Positions 46,809-57,452 are shown, numbered from the stretch's first letter. The stretch: DNA of 64,000 nt from a virus (IMGVR_UViG_3300011013_000009:1-64000); one strand, 5' to 3'. A program made the numbers and translations. The notes: a model not told the origin generated them from the sequence alone.

Positions 46809-47750
46809 ATGAAGAATCTTAAATTACTTCAATTATTAGAGTCTGTATTAGGTAAAGGTAAGAAAACCTCAGGAGATAATATAGCATTTTTCTCTCCATT
46901 TACTTCGCATTATAAACCTAAATTAGAAATAAATCTTAACACATCAATAGAAGGCCAGAATCCATGGCACTGTTGGATATCTGATAGAAAAGGGCGAACA
47001 ATTGGTTCGCTATTTAAACAACTAAAACTCCCAAAAGAAAAATTTGAGCAATTAAGTCGAATAATACAAACGGCAAAATATCGCAATAATGAAACAGTAA
47101 AAACAGAAGAGACATTAAGATTACCAGAAGAATACATACCACTCTGGATTCCAAAGAAAACACCTGATTATCGTAATGCAATGCATTATTTAAAAACAAG
47201 AGGAGTTACTATATTTGATATTATTAGATACAGAATTGGGTATGCTGAATCTGGCGAGTATTCCGGAAAAATAATTATACCAAGTTATAATAAAGAAGGA
47301 CTTATAAATTATTTTGTATCAAGAGCATATTATTCAAGCGATTCTTATAAACACAAAAATCCAAAAGTATCAAAAGATATAATAGGATTTGAAATGTTAA
47401 TTAATTGGGCAGAGCCAATTGTTTTATGTGAAGGAGCGTTTGATGCAATAGCAATAAAAAGAAATGCGATACCATTATTTGGAAAAATAATACAACCAAC
47501 ATTACAGAAAAAAATTATAGAAGAACGGGTAAAAGATATATACTTATGTTTAGATCAAGATGCAATTAAAAAAGCATTATCTATCGCAGAGAAATTTATG
47601 GCAGAAGGATTAAATGTATATTTCGTAGAATTGCCGGACAAAGACCCAAGTGAGTTAGGGTTTGAAACAATAAACAAGATGATTACAAATACAACTACAT
47701 TTTCATTTGAAAGGTTAATGCAGTTAAGAATGAATATAATATGGAAATAA
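46809..47750 (+). CDS. DnaG-like DNA primase with Toprim domain
   Basis: The 313 residues begin with a reduced zinc-domain-like region lacking the usual cysteines (FFSPFTSHYKPKLEINL...WHCW, which keeps the strand layout of primase zinc domains). Next comes a helical part and a Toprim domain: EGAFDAIA (catalytic Glu near 217), CLDQDAIKKAL (Asp near 257) and DPSELG (near 290). It should make RNA primers for lagging-strand synthesis with a phage helicase outside the window. It is similar in plan to T4 gp61 and to DnaG. It overlaps the next gene by 10 bases. Confidence 0.85.
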   Translation: MKNLKLLQLLESVLGKGKKTSGDNIAFFSPFTSHYKPKLEINLNTSIEGQNPWHCWISDRKGRTIGSLFKQLKLPKEKFEQLSRIIQTAKYRNNETVKTEETLRLPEEYIPLWIPKKTPDYRNAMHYLKTRGVTIFDIIRYRIGYAESGEYSGKIIIPSYNKEGLINYFVSRAYYSSDSYKHKNPKVSKDIIGFEMLINWAEPIVLCEGAFDAIAIKRNAIPLFGKIIQPTLQKKIIEERVKDIYLCLDQDAIKKALSIAEKFMAEGLNVYFVELPDKDPSELGFETINKMITNTTTFSFERLMQLRMNIIWK

Positions 47751-50700
47751 AAGAATTAGAAACTAATATAGAGTATATTGATAAGATATTTCACATATCT
47801 GATATACATATTAGAACACTAAAACGACACAATGAATTTAATAAAGTTTTTGACAATATGTTTTTACACATTGCTCAACACGCAACAGATTCTAGTATTT
47901 GTGTTGTAACTGGAGATATAGTACATTCTAAATTAGAAATGTCTCCGGAACTAATAAACATGTTAACTAAATTCTTTCGTGGCTTTACAATTCCTACAAT
48001 TGTTATGTTAGGAAATCACGATATGAATTTAAATAATTTAAATCGAATAGATGCACTGTCGCCTATATTAAATGTAATTAATAATCCAAATATACATTTT
48101 ATAAAAGAGAATGGGCTGTTTAAATTAGGAAATGTTGTCTTTAATCATATGGCAGTAGATGTACAGCCTGAAAATTATATACGAGCAAAAGATTTTGATG
48201 CACCATATAAAATTGCATTACACCATGGAGCAGTAGATAGCGCAGTTACAGATGTAGGATTTGAAATTTCAAATGATCATGTAAAGACAGATTTATTCGA
48301 AGGACATGATTTAACATTATTAGGAGATATTCACAAACCAGCACAATTTTTAAATACAGAAAAAACAATTGGATATCCTGGAAGTTTAATTCAACAAAAT
48401 CATGGAGAGGCATTAGATCATGGTATGTTAGTTTGGGACCTCCCAAGTAAAACATCTGAATTTATACAAGTACATAATGAATATGGTTATGTTACATTTG
48501 AAGTTAATAAATCAACTATTGTAGATGCACCACACCGAGTTCCAGAAAAACCAAGAGTAAGAATAAAATTTAATGGAACAGATGCAGCAGATATTAAAAA
48601 ATTAATTGCAACTATTCGAAACAAATATGATGTACAAGACATTTCAATTCAACGGAATACTGACGAATTAGAACAACAGGAATTAGAAGTAAATACAATT
48701 GGAAATGTAAGAGATGTTGAATATCAAAATACAATGATAACGGAATATGTTGAAAACACATTTCCAGATGCATTAGATTCAGAAGTAGATGCAGTAAGAC
48801 ACATTAATAGAACAATGAATTCTAAATTACCAGCACTCGATTCTGTTAGAAACGTAACTTGGTATCCTGTGTCATTTGAATTCGAAAATATGTTTTCATA
48901 TGGCAAAAAAAGTACTATTGACTTTTCTAAATTAAATGATGTAGTAGGATTATTTGCCGCAAATACATCTGGAAAATCATCTTTATTAGACGCAATAACA
49001 TATACTATATTTGATAAATGTAGCAAGACAAGTAAATCAAAAGAAGTTTTAAATAATAAAAAGTCTACATTTAAAGGAGTATTTAAATTCATGTTAAATA
49101 ATGAATTATATACTATTGAGCGAGAAGGAATAACATTAAAACATGGACATGTTAAAGTAAATGTTAATTTTCATAATGAAACTGAAAATTTCAATGGGGA
49201 AGAAAGAAGTGATACAAATAAAATGATTCGAAAGTATCTTGGTACTTATGATGATTTCATATTAACTGCATTTTCATTACAAGCAGATAATAATAATTTT
49301 ATAGAAAAGTCACAACGAGAAAGAAAAGATTTATTATCACAATTTCTAGATACAACCGTATTTGAACAATTATATCATATTGCATCACAAGAAGTAAAAG
49401 AGACAGCTGGCAAGTTAAAAGAATATAAAAAGACGGATTTTGGAGAAATTATAAAACAATCTGATGAAATTATAACTGATGAGCAACAAGAAATTACAGA
49501 ATTAGAAAAATCAGAACACGACTTACAAGAGTCACGAAATCAATTACAAGACGACATTTTAGAATTAATTGACCAAAAACAACCAACATCATATGATGGG
49601 CCAGATTTGGAAAAATTACAAGATGTACAAGAAGATTTAGATTCAGAAATAGATACTACAGAAAGTAATATACAAGATCAAGAAGAAGTTGTACAACAAA
49701 CTAATTCCAAATTTAAAGAGTTTAGCGATACTGTTAACGATAATCAAGAAGTTACTACAGAAATATTAAAAGAGAAAATTGAAAAGCGTGCTCCTATTGT
49801 AAAAGAATTTGAAAGAAATATAAAAAAAATTACCAAGGAAGAAACTGAGTTAAAACAATTAATAAAAATACAAAAGAAAAAATTAGATCATTTAAAAACA
49901 CACGAATATGATCCAAATTGTAAATATTGTACATCAAATGTTTTTATTAAAGAAGCGGAACAAGCAAAACAAGAATTGCCTGATAATGAAATTAGATTAG
50001 AGTCAAAACAAAAAGCAATAAAGCATTTCCAAAAACAAGCAGATGGAATTACAGAAACAATATCCAAATATCAATTAGGAGTAGACTTATTAAATAAATT
50101 AGAAACTCAAAAATTACAATTACAAGTAATGCAAAGCGATTTGCAAACAAAAGAGAATGAATTAAAAACAAATAAAAATCAACAAGACAATTATATAAAA
50201 AATGAATCTTCGATCATACATAATAGCGGAATAGATTCAAAAATTGAAAATAATAAATCATTAATAAAAGATATTAGTACTACATTAAAAGGTATAACTG
50301 GGTCGATTAAATCTAAACATGGAAAAATTGAAGTAGCAAAAACTAAAAAGAAAAATGCAATCGAACAAATTGAAAAATATAAACAATTAGAAACAGAATA
50401 TAAAGCATATGAATATTATTTAAGTGCTGTTGGAAGAAATGGCGTTTCATATGAATTAGTTAAAATTGCATTGCCTAAAATTGAAAACGAAATAAATAAT
50501 GTATTAAACCAAGTAGTTGATTTTAATATGGTTTTACAGACAGATGGAAAAAATATTAATGGATATATTATTTATGATGAAGATAATTTTTGGCCATTAG
50601 AATTAACATCAGGAATGGAAAGATTTATTTCTTCATTAGCAATTCGTGTAGCATTAATAAATGTATCAGCATTACCAAGACCAAATTTCATAGCAATAGA

Positions 50701-50881
50701 TGAAGGCTGGGGCAGTTTAGATCAAAACCATATGTCATCAATTTCAAATCTATTTGAATATTTTAGAACCAAATTTGAGTTTTGTATTATTATTTCACAC
50801 GTTGATACAATGAGAGATATGGTAGATAATTTAATCGAGGTAAATAAGATAGATAATTTCAGCCAGATTGTACATACTTAA
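47741..50881 (+). CDS. Fused Mre11-Rad50 (SbcD-SbcC, T4 gp47-gp46) recombination nuclease
   Basis: One 1046-residue chain holds both halves. The N-terminal nuclease shows HISDIH (18-23), GDIVH, GNHDMN, HHGAVD and GDIHKP, the metal-binding motifs of Mre11/SbcD. From about 380 the ATPase follows: Walker A FAANTSGKSS (K412), long coiled-coil arms, a zinc hook CKYC (727-730), the signature LTSGMERF (around 957), and Walker B FIAIDEGWGS (D987, E988). T4 encodes these as two proteins. The complex processes DNA ends for recombination-dependent replication. The fusion enforces 1:1 assembly. No frameshift is needed: one open frame. Confidence 0.9.
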   Translation: MEIKELETNIEYIDKIFHISDIHIRTLKRHNEFNKVFDNMFLHIAQHATDSSICVVTGDIVHSKLEMSPELINMLTKFFRGFTIPTIVMLGNHDMNLNNLNRIDALSPILNVINNPNIHFIKENGLFKLGNVVFNHMAVDVQPENYIRAKDFDAPYKIALHHGAVDSAVTDVGFEISNDHVKTDLFEGHDLTLLGDIHKPAQFLNTEKTIGYPGSLIQQNHGEALDHGMLVWDLPSKTSEFIQVHNEYGYVTFEVNKSTIVDAPHRVPEKPRVRIKFNGTDAADIKKLIATIRNKYDVQDISIQRNTDELEQQELEVNTIGNVRDVEYQNTMITEYVENTFPDALDSEVDAVRHINRTMNSKLPALDSVRNVTWYPVSFEFENMFSYGKKSTIDFSKLNDVVGLFAANTSGKSSLLDAITYTIFDKCSKTSKSKEVLNNKKSTFKGVFKFMLNNELYTIEREGITLKHGHVKVNVNFHNETENFNGEERSDTNKMIRKYLGTYDDFILTAFSLQADNNNFIEKSQRERKDLLSQFLDTTVFEQLYHIASQEVKETAGKLKEYKKTDFGEIIKQSDEIITDEQQEITELEKSEHDLQESRNQLQDDILELIDQKQPTSYDGPDLEKLQDVQEDLDSEIDTTESNIQDQEEVVQQTNSKFKEFSDTVNDNQEVTTEILKEKIEKRAPIVKEFERNIKKITKEETELKQLIKIQKKKLDHLKTHEYDPNCKYCTSNVFIKEAEQAKQELPDNEIRLESKQKAIKHFQKQADGITETISKYQLGVDLLNKLETQKLQLQVMQSDLQTKENELKTNKNQQDNYIKNESSIIHNSGIDSKIENNKSLIKDISTTLKGITGSIKSKHGKIEVAKTKKKNAIEQIEKYKQLETEYKAYEYYLSAVGRNGVSYELVKIALPKIENEINNVLNQVVDFNMVLQTDGKNINGYIIYDEDNFWPLELTSGMERFISSLAIRVALINVSALPRPNFIAIDEGWGSLDQNHMSSISNLFEYFRTKFEFCIIISHVDTMRDMVDNLIEVNKIDNFSQIVHT

Positions 50882-50894
50882 TATTTATAGAAAA
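50881..50894 (+). promoter_or_regulatory. Late-type promoter motif ATATTTATAGAAAA
   Basis: Twelve bases before the start at 50907, between DNA-metabolism and virion genes. Confidence 0.6.
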
Positions 50895-50906
50895 GAGTAA
50901 TGTTAA

Positions 50907-53900
50907 ATGGCAAAACAGCGGGCAGTAAAAAAAGGATTTGATACAATTCCAACTTATTTTACAGACACATCTGTATCATCTCCAGATGTATTCAAAATTA
51001 CTAAACTCCCATTACGATTCACAGCCGGCAAAAATTTAATTAAATTACAAGGCAATACTGATAATTTAAAATTAGGAACACTTGTTGATGTTGAAGTTTT
51101 AGATTATAATGGAGACCCAATATATTCTGAGTTTATTGATTATCTAGAAGAAGATAAGTCTAGAGTCATTGCAATTTATGTTTATGAAGATACATCTCCT
51201 GGTGACTGTACTGTTACTATTACTGGAACGTTGTCTAAACTCAACGGACAGCCAGTTCCACAAGAATGGCAAGGCAAAACAAATGTTAAATGGATTAAAC
51301 AATTTCCAGTTAATCCTACAGATCCAAATGAAACAGAAATAATATTCACAAAAGAACCTACAATAACTGTTGAAGAAAATGTAGGAGTACAGTTAGATAG
51401 AAATTATACAACAACTCAATTCCCAACATATACTACAGGAACAGTTGAATATTTTTTTAAAAATAATCAGCCGGCATTACAATTAGTAGGTGGAAAATTT
51501 GAAGGAGATATGATCGGAGGAACTATTACAGTTGCTAGCCCAACAAACCCAGCACCAACACCAAATTATACTCCATCCACTACACAATTTACATCTAAAA
51601 TAAAAAAAGTATTAAATGACAATTCAGTAACATTAGAAACACCATTTACTGTTTTAAGCAACAAAACAATATCATCTCATACATATAATCATTTTGATCC
51701 ATCATCATTTAGTTTATCATATGAAGCAGACCCAACATATGTCGCAACACAAAATTCAGAATCATTTGCATTATTACAAATAAATGATTTAGATCCAGCA
51801 ACAGGAGATATTTCAAGAATAAAAGTTTATACCAACGGGAGTGGCACTGTTGGCACATGGGAACAAGTAAATGATGTATTGTTAGAAGGCACAGAAATAT
51901 TTGTAGATTCTACAGCATCATTAACACCAGATCAATCTATAGGAATATTTACAACACAAAGTATAATTGATACGTATTGGGAAGGACATTTATATTTAGG
52001 CAATTCTGAATCAACTGAACCAGCTTTATTATGGAGGACTGGATCAATTAATAATGGAATGTTAATTCGCAGTACTACAAATATTAATGCAAAAACAGAT
52101 GTATTGGTTGCACAAGTAACAGATCAATATTCTGGATTTTTCGTAAGCCAGTCACAATATAAAGTTACAATTGATGCATTTGCAGAAAGAAGTATTTTAT
52201 CAGATTATAATAATCCTAAACTATCGATATATGCATCTGGTTCTGCATTTAATTTTGATACAACCGATGTTCTAAATCAATCGTTGCCAGTAACATTAGG
52301 TAAGAAAATTGGAGAAATAGAAAGCACTGCAAAAACATCGCAACGGTATGATGATATAGAATTTGAATTTAAATCAGATCAATCAGGTAATGGCTCTTTG
52401 TTATTTGTAGTAGAAGCAGGAAAATGGTATATTGCTGATATAAGAACAGTAACAAGTGCAGAAATAGGTTACAGCCCAAATTACACAAGAATTAGATCTG
52501 AAATACCAACTAAACATAAAAGTGATAATCAATTATCATTTAAAGTAGAATATTATAATGTAATTGGTGATAGAAGTAAAACTATTAGTTATGTTAATAA
52601 TAAAACTTGGGAAGGTGGAAATAGATATATTGACGGAGCATTTTCAATGCTTACTGGTTCATTATATGTAGCTGATACATTAGAATCAGGTATAGATATT
52701 TCCGGATTAAAAGATACAGGCTTTATTCGTTCATTACCATATGGAGGATTTAATCAAGCAACAGGATCAGGAGCACCAGGATTTTTATTGTTTTCTGGAT
52801 CTGCATTGCCAAATCAAACAGCAACATCATATCAAGGCGTTGGATTAGAAATGGTTGCTGATGCAAATAACTATTTTAGATTTAGAACCAATCCATCAAT
52901 ATTAGATATAAGAACAGAAACAATATTTTTGAGTGGTAGTAATGTTGAAATAAATACTCCAAATTTCTTTTTAGGAGTGGAAGGAGGAGTTTATTTATCT
53001 GGATCAAATGGAAATATTGCAATTTCTGCTTCTAATTTTTCTGTATCTCAAGAAGGAAGTGTAACTGCATCAAATGCATTATTTAGTGGAGTAGCATTAG
53101 CTAATATTATACGGGATAAAACTATAATTGTAAATGATGGTAATAGCGGAAGTTATTTACAATTAGTAGATATAGAACCAGGCGGTGGTATATGTTATGC
53201 AACACAAGTTGTTTTCGATGGGTCATTGGGTGGAGAAACAGTCCGAAGACTACGTATAGCAACAACTAATTTACCATATTCGCCAACCTTCCCTGCCGGC
53301 ACAAACGGAGCACCTATAGGAGATTTTTTACTTCCGGAATTATCTAGTACATCAAAATTAGATTTTGTTTTAGAATTTGCTGGTGACAATAAATCTGTAT
53401 TTGATGTGTTTACTCCATCGAAAGCAGCCGGTGGCCCTAGCCCCCCACCATTCACTTGTCCACCAGACTATATTACATTAGACGCGAATTCTGTATTAAC
53501 TTTCGTAGCCGGCGGATCTGGGCTTACTTGGTTAACAACTGCTGGTACACAACACCCGTTTGATCATACATTTAACCGCAATATTACAATCGGAGATGGA
53601 GATTCAAGTGGAGGATCAATACAGGTAATAAAGTCAGGGTCAAATACCGGCACCTCTGCCAGGATTGGTCCTTATATTGAACTTATTAATCCAACTTATG
53701 GAAACACTAATAAATTTACTATATCACAAGGAGGAACTACTGGAACTACTCCACTCGTATTAGCAAACAATGAGCCATATTGGGGAATTGTATCTAACCA
53801 AGTAGGTACTATATTTAATGAACCATATATAGCATTTTCTGGATCTTTAAATGGAGATACTAGAAAAACAATGATTACTAGTGCACTGTATCACAATTGG

Positions 53901-54209
53901 CGCGAAATATCATCTGCTGGAACATATGATGCCAACGGAGATGATTATTTTATTATTGTTAATCACACAACTGGTACTGTTACAATAGAGCCATCTGCCG
54001 TAGCTTCGGAACAAGGGCGTGTTTTAAAAATAATATATACCGGAACTGGTGGAACATTAGTTATTAATCCTCCCGGCTTCGGAGTTATATTAATTGCCGG
54101 TGGAGGAGTACTAACTAGGACTACTACTGTGCAAGGATCTGCTATATCATTAGTAGCAAACGGAGCTACATCGTGGATACAATTCGCAGAAACTGGCACA
54201 TGGACATAA
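50907..54209 (+). CDS. Large tail fibre-type protein (1100 aa)
   Basis: The N-terminus GFDTIPTYFTDTSVSSPDVFKITKLPLRFTAGKNLIKLQGN (read in segments) looks like the attachment domain of a tail protein. A long beta-rich body follows, rich in Thr/Ser/Gly. At about 665-720 there are short repeats of the type VEINTPNFFLGVEGGVYLSGSNGNIAISASNFSVS, characteristic of fibre shafts or triple-stranded beta-helices. The end is a hydrophobic Gly-rich beta domain (VILIAGGGVLTRTT). Likely a distal tail component. Confidence 0.7.
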   Translation: MAKQRAVKKGFDTIPTYFTDTSVSSPDVFKITKLPLRFTAGKNLIKLQGNTDNLKLGTLVDVEVLDYNGDPIYSEFIDYLEEDKSRVIAIYVYEDTSPGDCTVTITGTLSKLNGQPVPQEWQGKTNVKWIKQFPVNPTDPNETEIIFTKEPTITVEENVGVQLDRNYTTTQFPTYTTGTVEYFFKNNQPALQLVGGKFEGDMIGGTITVASPTNPAPTPNYTPSTTQFTSKIKKVLNDNSVTLETPFTVLSNKTISSHTYNHFDPSSFSLSYEADPTYVATQNSESFALLQINDLDPATGDISRIKVYTNGSGTVGTWEQVNDVLLEGTEIFVDSTASLTPDQSIGIFTTQSIIDTYWEGHLYLGNSESTEPALLWRTGSINNGMLIRSTTNINAKTDVLVAQVTDQYSGFFVSQSQYKVTIDAFAERSILSDYNNPKLSIYASGSAFNFDTTDVLNQSLPVTLGKKIGEIESTAKTSQRYDDIEFEFKSDQSGNGSLLFVVEAGKWYIADIRTVTSAEIGYSPNYTRIRSEIPTKHKSDNQLSFKVEYYNVIGDRSKTISYVNNKTWEGGNRYIDGAFSMLTGSLYVADTLESGIDISGLKDTGFIRSLPYGGFNQATGSGAPGFLLFSGSALPNQTATSYQGVGLEMVADANNYFRFRTNPSILDIRTETIFLSGSNVEINTPNFFLGVEGGVYLSGSNGNIAISASNFSVSQEGSVTASNALFSGVALANIIRDKTIIVNDGNSGSYLQLVDIEPGGGICYATQVVFDGSLGGETVRRLRIATTNLPYSPTFPAGTNGAPIGDFLLPELSSTSKLDFVLEFAGDNKSVFDVFTPSKAAGGPSPPPFTCPPDYITLDANSVLTFVAGGSGLTWLTTAGTQHPFDHTFNRNITIGDGDSSGGSIQVIKSGSNTGTSARIGPYIELINPTYGNTNKFTISQGGTTGTTPLVLANNEPYWGIVSNQVGTIFNEPYIAFSGSLNGDTRKTMITSALYHNWREISSAGTYDANGDDYFIIVNHTTGTVTIEPSAVASEQGRVLKIIYTGTGGTLVINPPGFGVILIAGGGVLTRTTTVQGSAISLVANGATSWIQFAETGTWT

Positions 54210-54235
54210 TTTTAATATTAATATAAACTAACTAG

Positions 54236-54249
54236 ATATTTATAATAAA
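54236..54249 (+). promoter_or_regulatory. Late-type promoter motif ATATTTATAATAAA
   Basis: Nine bases before the start at 54259. Confidence 0.65.
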
Positions 54250-54258
54250 GAATAAAAA

Positions 54259-57200
54259 ATGGATAAAGTAACAGTATTATTCCCAGGAGGATTTAAACCA
54301 ATCACAGGAGCTCATATGGCTCTTGCTCAACGATACGCACAAAACCCAAATGTTAATAAAGTTTTAATGTTTATTGGACCAAAAGCAAGACATGGAGTAA
54401 CAAGAGATCAATCCAAACAAATATTCAATTTATTAAATAGAAACAAAAAAATACAATTAATATATTCTAGATTAAATTCTCCAATTGCATCAGCATTTGA
54501 TTATTTACTTACAATGCCAGAAGACACTGTCGGAAAATTTGCATTAGCAGCTGCGAATAAAGATAAAGACTATGTACGAATAAAAGATTTTATTGGAGCA
54601 GTTGATAAATATAAAATTAATCCAGACAAAAAAGGAAATAAAATTCCACAAGGAGTAGATGCTATAGAATTAATGGTAAATGTAGACCCATTAACATATC
54701 CAAACGGAGAACCTATATCTGCAGATTCAACTATATCTACAATAAATTCCGGAGAGTTATCAAAATTTAAAGACAGCTATCCAAATTACTCAGATGCTAT
54801 AGTAAAAAATATATGGCAACTATTAGGTGGAGAATCTACATTTGGAGATGAATTTGGAGATGAAGCAAAATCAAGAGTACAAAAAAGTGCGGGCATAAAA
54901 CCAAAAGAAGATTTTTCTACACAAATGCCATTAATAGGATGGGAATATGATAAATTTGTAGAGAATTATAAAAATCTACACCCAGATAATGTAGTAGAAG
55001 ATGGCCCTGATAATTACACATATGGATATAGAAAAGGCGATACCCAAGCCCATTGGAAATATGATGATTTAGACAATGTAATACAATCAGACTCGAATAA
55101 AGAAATTAGAAAAGTAATTGGATCTCCCCAAACCGCAACGTTATGGAAAGAATCTAAATATGGCAATCAAGTGTCGTGGAATACAAGTCCTATACAAACA
55201 GCTTCTGGCCAAATGCCAAAAGAAAAACACACTGATGGTAAAGGAAATGAATTGCCAACTAAAGATGAATACGAAATAGGAGACAAAGTAGAAATCCCAT
55301 ATCAATATATGGTTACTACTGGAATAGTTAGAAGTATTGATAAGAGAGGCAAATCAAACCCAAGAAATTGGGAATATACAGTACAACAAAAAGGCGATGA
55401 AGCAGGAACAAAAGAAGAGGATGGTTATAACGGACCTAGGTCATATCCATGGGGATATGATATATATGGGTATTGGCCTGATAAAGAAAAAAATGAAAGT
55501 ATACTCACAAAAGATTGGTGGGTAAATGAATTACTTGCAGATGCAAAACAAATGTTCAATGAATTAAGAACAGGCAAAAGATTAAGAGTATTTGATTTTG
55601 ATGACACATTAAGCAAAATGAATGCTACTATATATGTTACACACAGAGATGGAAATAAGACAAATTTAAGTCCAGCAGAATTTGCAGTATATGAGCCAAG
55701 GCCAGGCGATGACTTTGATTTTAGAGATTTTGATAAAATTATAAAAGGAGCAACACCAATATCTGTTAACATAGAAGCACTACGAAAAGCACAAAATGAT
55801 CCTGGAGCAAAAACAACAATATTAACTGCGAGAGGAATAGGATACCCAGTAAAAAGATATTTAGAAAGAGAACACGGAATAAAAAATGTTTATGTAGTAG
55901 CATTAGGTTCATCAGACCCAATGGATAAAGCAAGGTGGATAGAAGACCAAATTAAAAAAGGATATGACGACATTTATTTTATAGACGATTCTCATAAAAA
56001 TATAGCCGCAGTAAAAACATTGATAGATAAATATCCAGATGTACATATGGATGTCGAATTGGCAGAAGGATATGAAACTCCAAAAGGAGCTAAAGCGCAC
56101 ATTAAAAAAATAAGCAAATTAAGAAAATATTTAGATAAAGATGATAATAAAGGATTTGTTTATGACTTCGATAAATTTCCTAAAACTGTGTTTGGAACCA
56201 AACATTTAACTGAAGGCGGATTAGCTGGACATATGAATCACCCATTTGAGCGAGCAACATCAAGATCACTGACATTTGGAGATATGAAAGAAATAGTTGC
56301 TAGGGCATTACAAGGAAGATTAGATATTGAATCTGTTGTAACAGAAAAGACTGATGGATTAAATATATTTGTAACAGTTAAAGATGGACAAGTTAAATTT
56401 GCAAGAAATAAAGGAGAAAGAGTCAATCCACTAACTGCAAAAGAGTTAGCTACAAAATTTGCCGGTCGAGGAGATTTAACAAAAGCATTCACAGAAACTG
56501 GGGAAGATTTAGCATCAGCATTTTCACAAGTTAATTCAGAAACAATACAAAGTATATTCCAAAATGGACGTGTATTTGCAAACATGGAAATTATATATCC
56601 AGATACTAAAAATGTTATTTCATATGATATTGCAGCATTACAATTTCACAATTTACAGGAATTTGATGAAAAAGGAAATGTAGTCCAAACTGATATGACA
56701 GGAGCAAATGTAATACAAAAAGCAGTCGAAGATGCAAATGCTCATATGCAAAAAACATTTAATTTAATACCACCAAATAAAATTAAAGTTGGACAGTTAG
56801 AAGATTTTGAAGATTACCAAGATGCGTTATTTAATGAATTAGACCAATTAAAAAATCAATATGAATTAGATGATAAAGATACTATATCTGAATATCATAA
56901 AGGGTGGTGGAGAGATGTAATACAAGATAAAGCAACTGAATTAGGATATGAAATTCCAGAAGAAGTTTTAGAATTGTTAGTCGATAGATGGGCATTCAAT
57001 TTAAAAGGCACAAGAATCACAGCTGTTAAAAAAATGATTGACAATGAAAAATTTGCAAATTGGGTTACTGATTTTGATAAAAAAGATTTTAAACAATATC
57101 AAAAACAAAATGTAGAACCATTTGAATCTGTATTTTTAAAATTAGGTGCAGAGGTATTAAAGAATGTTTCTAGTATGTTGGCTGCAAATCCTAATAAAAC

Positions 57201-57438
57201 GGCACAACAAATAAGAAAAGATTTAGCATCTGTAATTCGAGAACTAAGAGCAACCAATGATTTAAGAAAATTAGAATTAATGAAAACACATTTACAAAAA
57301 ATTCAACGAATGGGAGGATTTGAAAAAATCGTGCCAATTGAAGGTTTAGTATTCGTGTATGGTGGGAATACTTATAAATTAACTGGATCATTTGCACCAA
57401 TAAATCAAATATTAAACATTGTAAAGTATTCTAGATAA
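54259..57438 (+). CDS. Three-domain fusion: nucleotidyltransferase, HAD phosphatase, RNA-ligase-like
   Basis: A 1059-residue chain. Residues 1-110: a cytidylyltransferase/NMN-adenylyltransferase-like fold (LFPGGFKPITGAHMALAQ, an HxGH-type motif written GAHM). Residues 440-600: HAD phosphatase (DFDDTLS at 446-452, ILTARG, then IDDSHKN), similar in plan to phage polynucleotide 3'-phosphatases. Residues 653-1059: a covalent nucleotidyltransferase of the RNA/DNA ligase class, with motif I EKTDG (Lys697), motif III FANMEIIY, motif IV EGLVFVYGG (Glu1028) and motif V YKLTG (Lys1040). Together they suggest RNA or nucleic-acid repair, possibly with NAD-linked chemistry. An L-x-E sequence (HLTE|GG, 649-654) precedes the ligase part. 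It lies among virion genes. Confidence 0.8.
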   Translation: MDKVTVLFPGGFKPITGAHMALAQRYAQNPNVNKVLMFIGPKARHGVTRDQSKQIFNLLNRNKKIQLIYSRLNSPIASAFDYLLTMPEDTVGKFALAAANKDKDYVRIKDFIGAVDKYKINPDKKGNKIPQGVDAIELMVNVDPLTYPNGEPISADSTISTINSGELSKFKDSYPNYSDAIVKNIWQLLGGESTFGDEFGDEAKSRVQKSAGIKPKEDFSTQMPLIGWEYDKFVENYKNLHPDNVVEDGPDNYTYGYRKGDTQAHWKYDDLDNVIQSDSNKEIRKVIGSPQTATLWKESKYGNQVSWNTSPIQTASGQMPKEKHTDGKGNELPTKDEYEIGDKVEIPYQYMVTTGIVRSIDKRGKSNPRNWEYTVQQKGDEAGTKEEDGYNGPRSYPWGYDIYGYWPDKEKNESILTKDWWVNELLADAKQMFNELRTGKRLRVFDFDDTLSKMNATIYVTHRDGNKTNLSPAEFAVYEPRPGDDFDFRDFDKIIKGATPISVNIEALRKAQNDPGAKTTILTARGIGYPVKRYLEREHGIKNVYVVALGSSDPMDKARWIEDQIKKGYDDIYFIDDSHKNIAAVKTLIDKYPDVHMDVELAEGYETPKGAKAHIKKISKLRKYLDKDDNKGFVYDFDKFPKTVFGTKHLTEGGLAGHMNHPFERATSRSLTFGDMKEIVARALQGRLDIESVVTEKTDGLNIFVTVKDGQVKFARNKGERVNPLTAKELATKFAGRGDLTKAFTETGEDLASAFSQVNSETIQSIFQNGRVFANMEIIYPDTKNVISYDIAALQFHNLQEFDEKGNVVQTDMTGANVIQKAVEDANAHMQKTFNLIPPNKIKVGQLEDFEDYQDALFNELDQLKNQYELDDKDTISEYHKGWWRDVIQDKATELGYEIPEEVLELLVDRWAFNLKGTRITAVKKMIDNEKFANWVTDFDKKDFKQYQKQNVEPFESVFLKLGAEVLKNVSSMLAANPNKTAQQIRKDLASVIRELRATNDLRKLELMKTHLQKIQRMGGFEKIVPIEGLVFVYGGNTYKLTGSFAPINQILNIVKYSR

Positions 57439-57452
57439 TATTTATATTAAAA
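57438..57452 (+). promoter_or_regulatory. Late-type promoter motif ATATTTATATTAAAA
   Basis: Overlaps the last base of the fusion gene; 14 bases before the start at 57467. Confidence 0.65.

Noticed and set aside
48724-49092. Minus-strand reading frame within the Mre11-Rad50 gene
   Set aside because: It lies wholly opposite conserved ATPase sequence and has no start signals.
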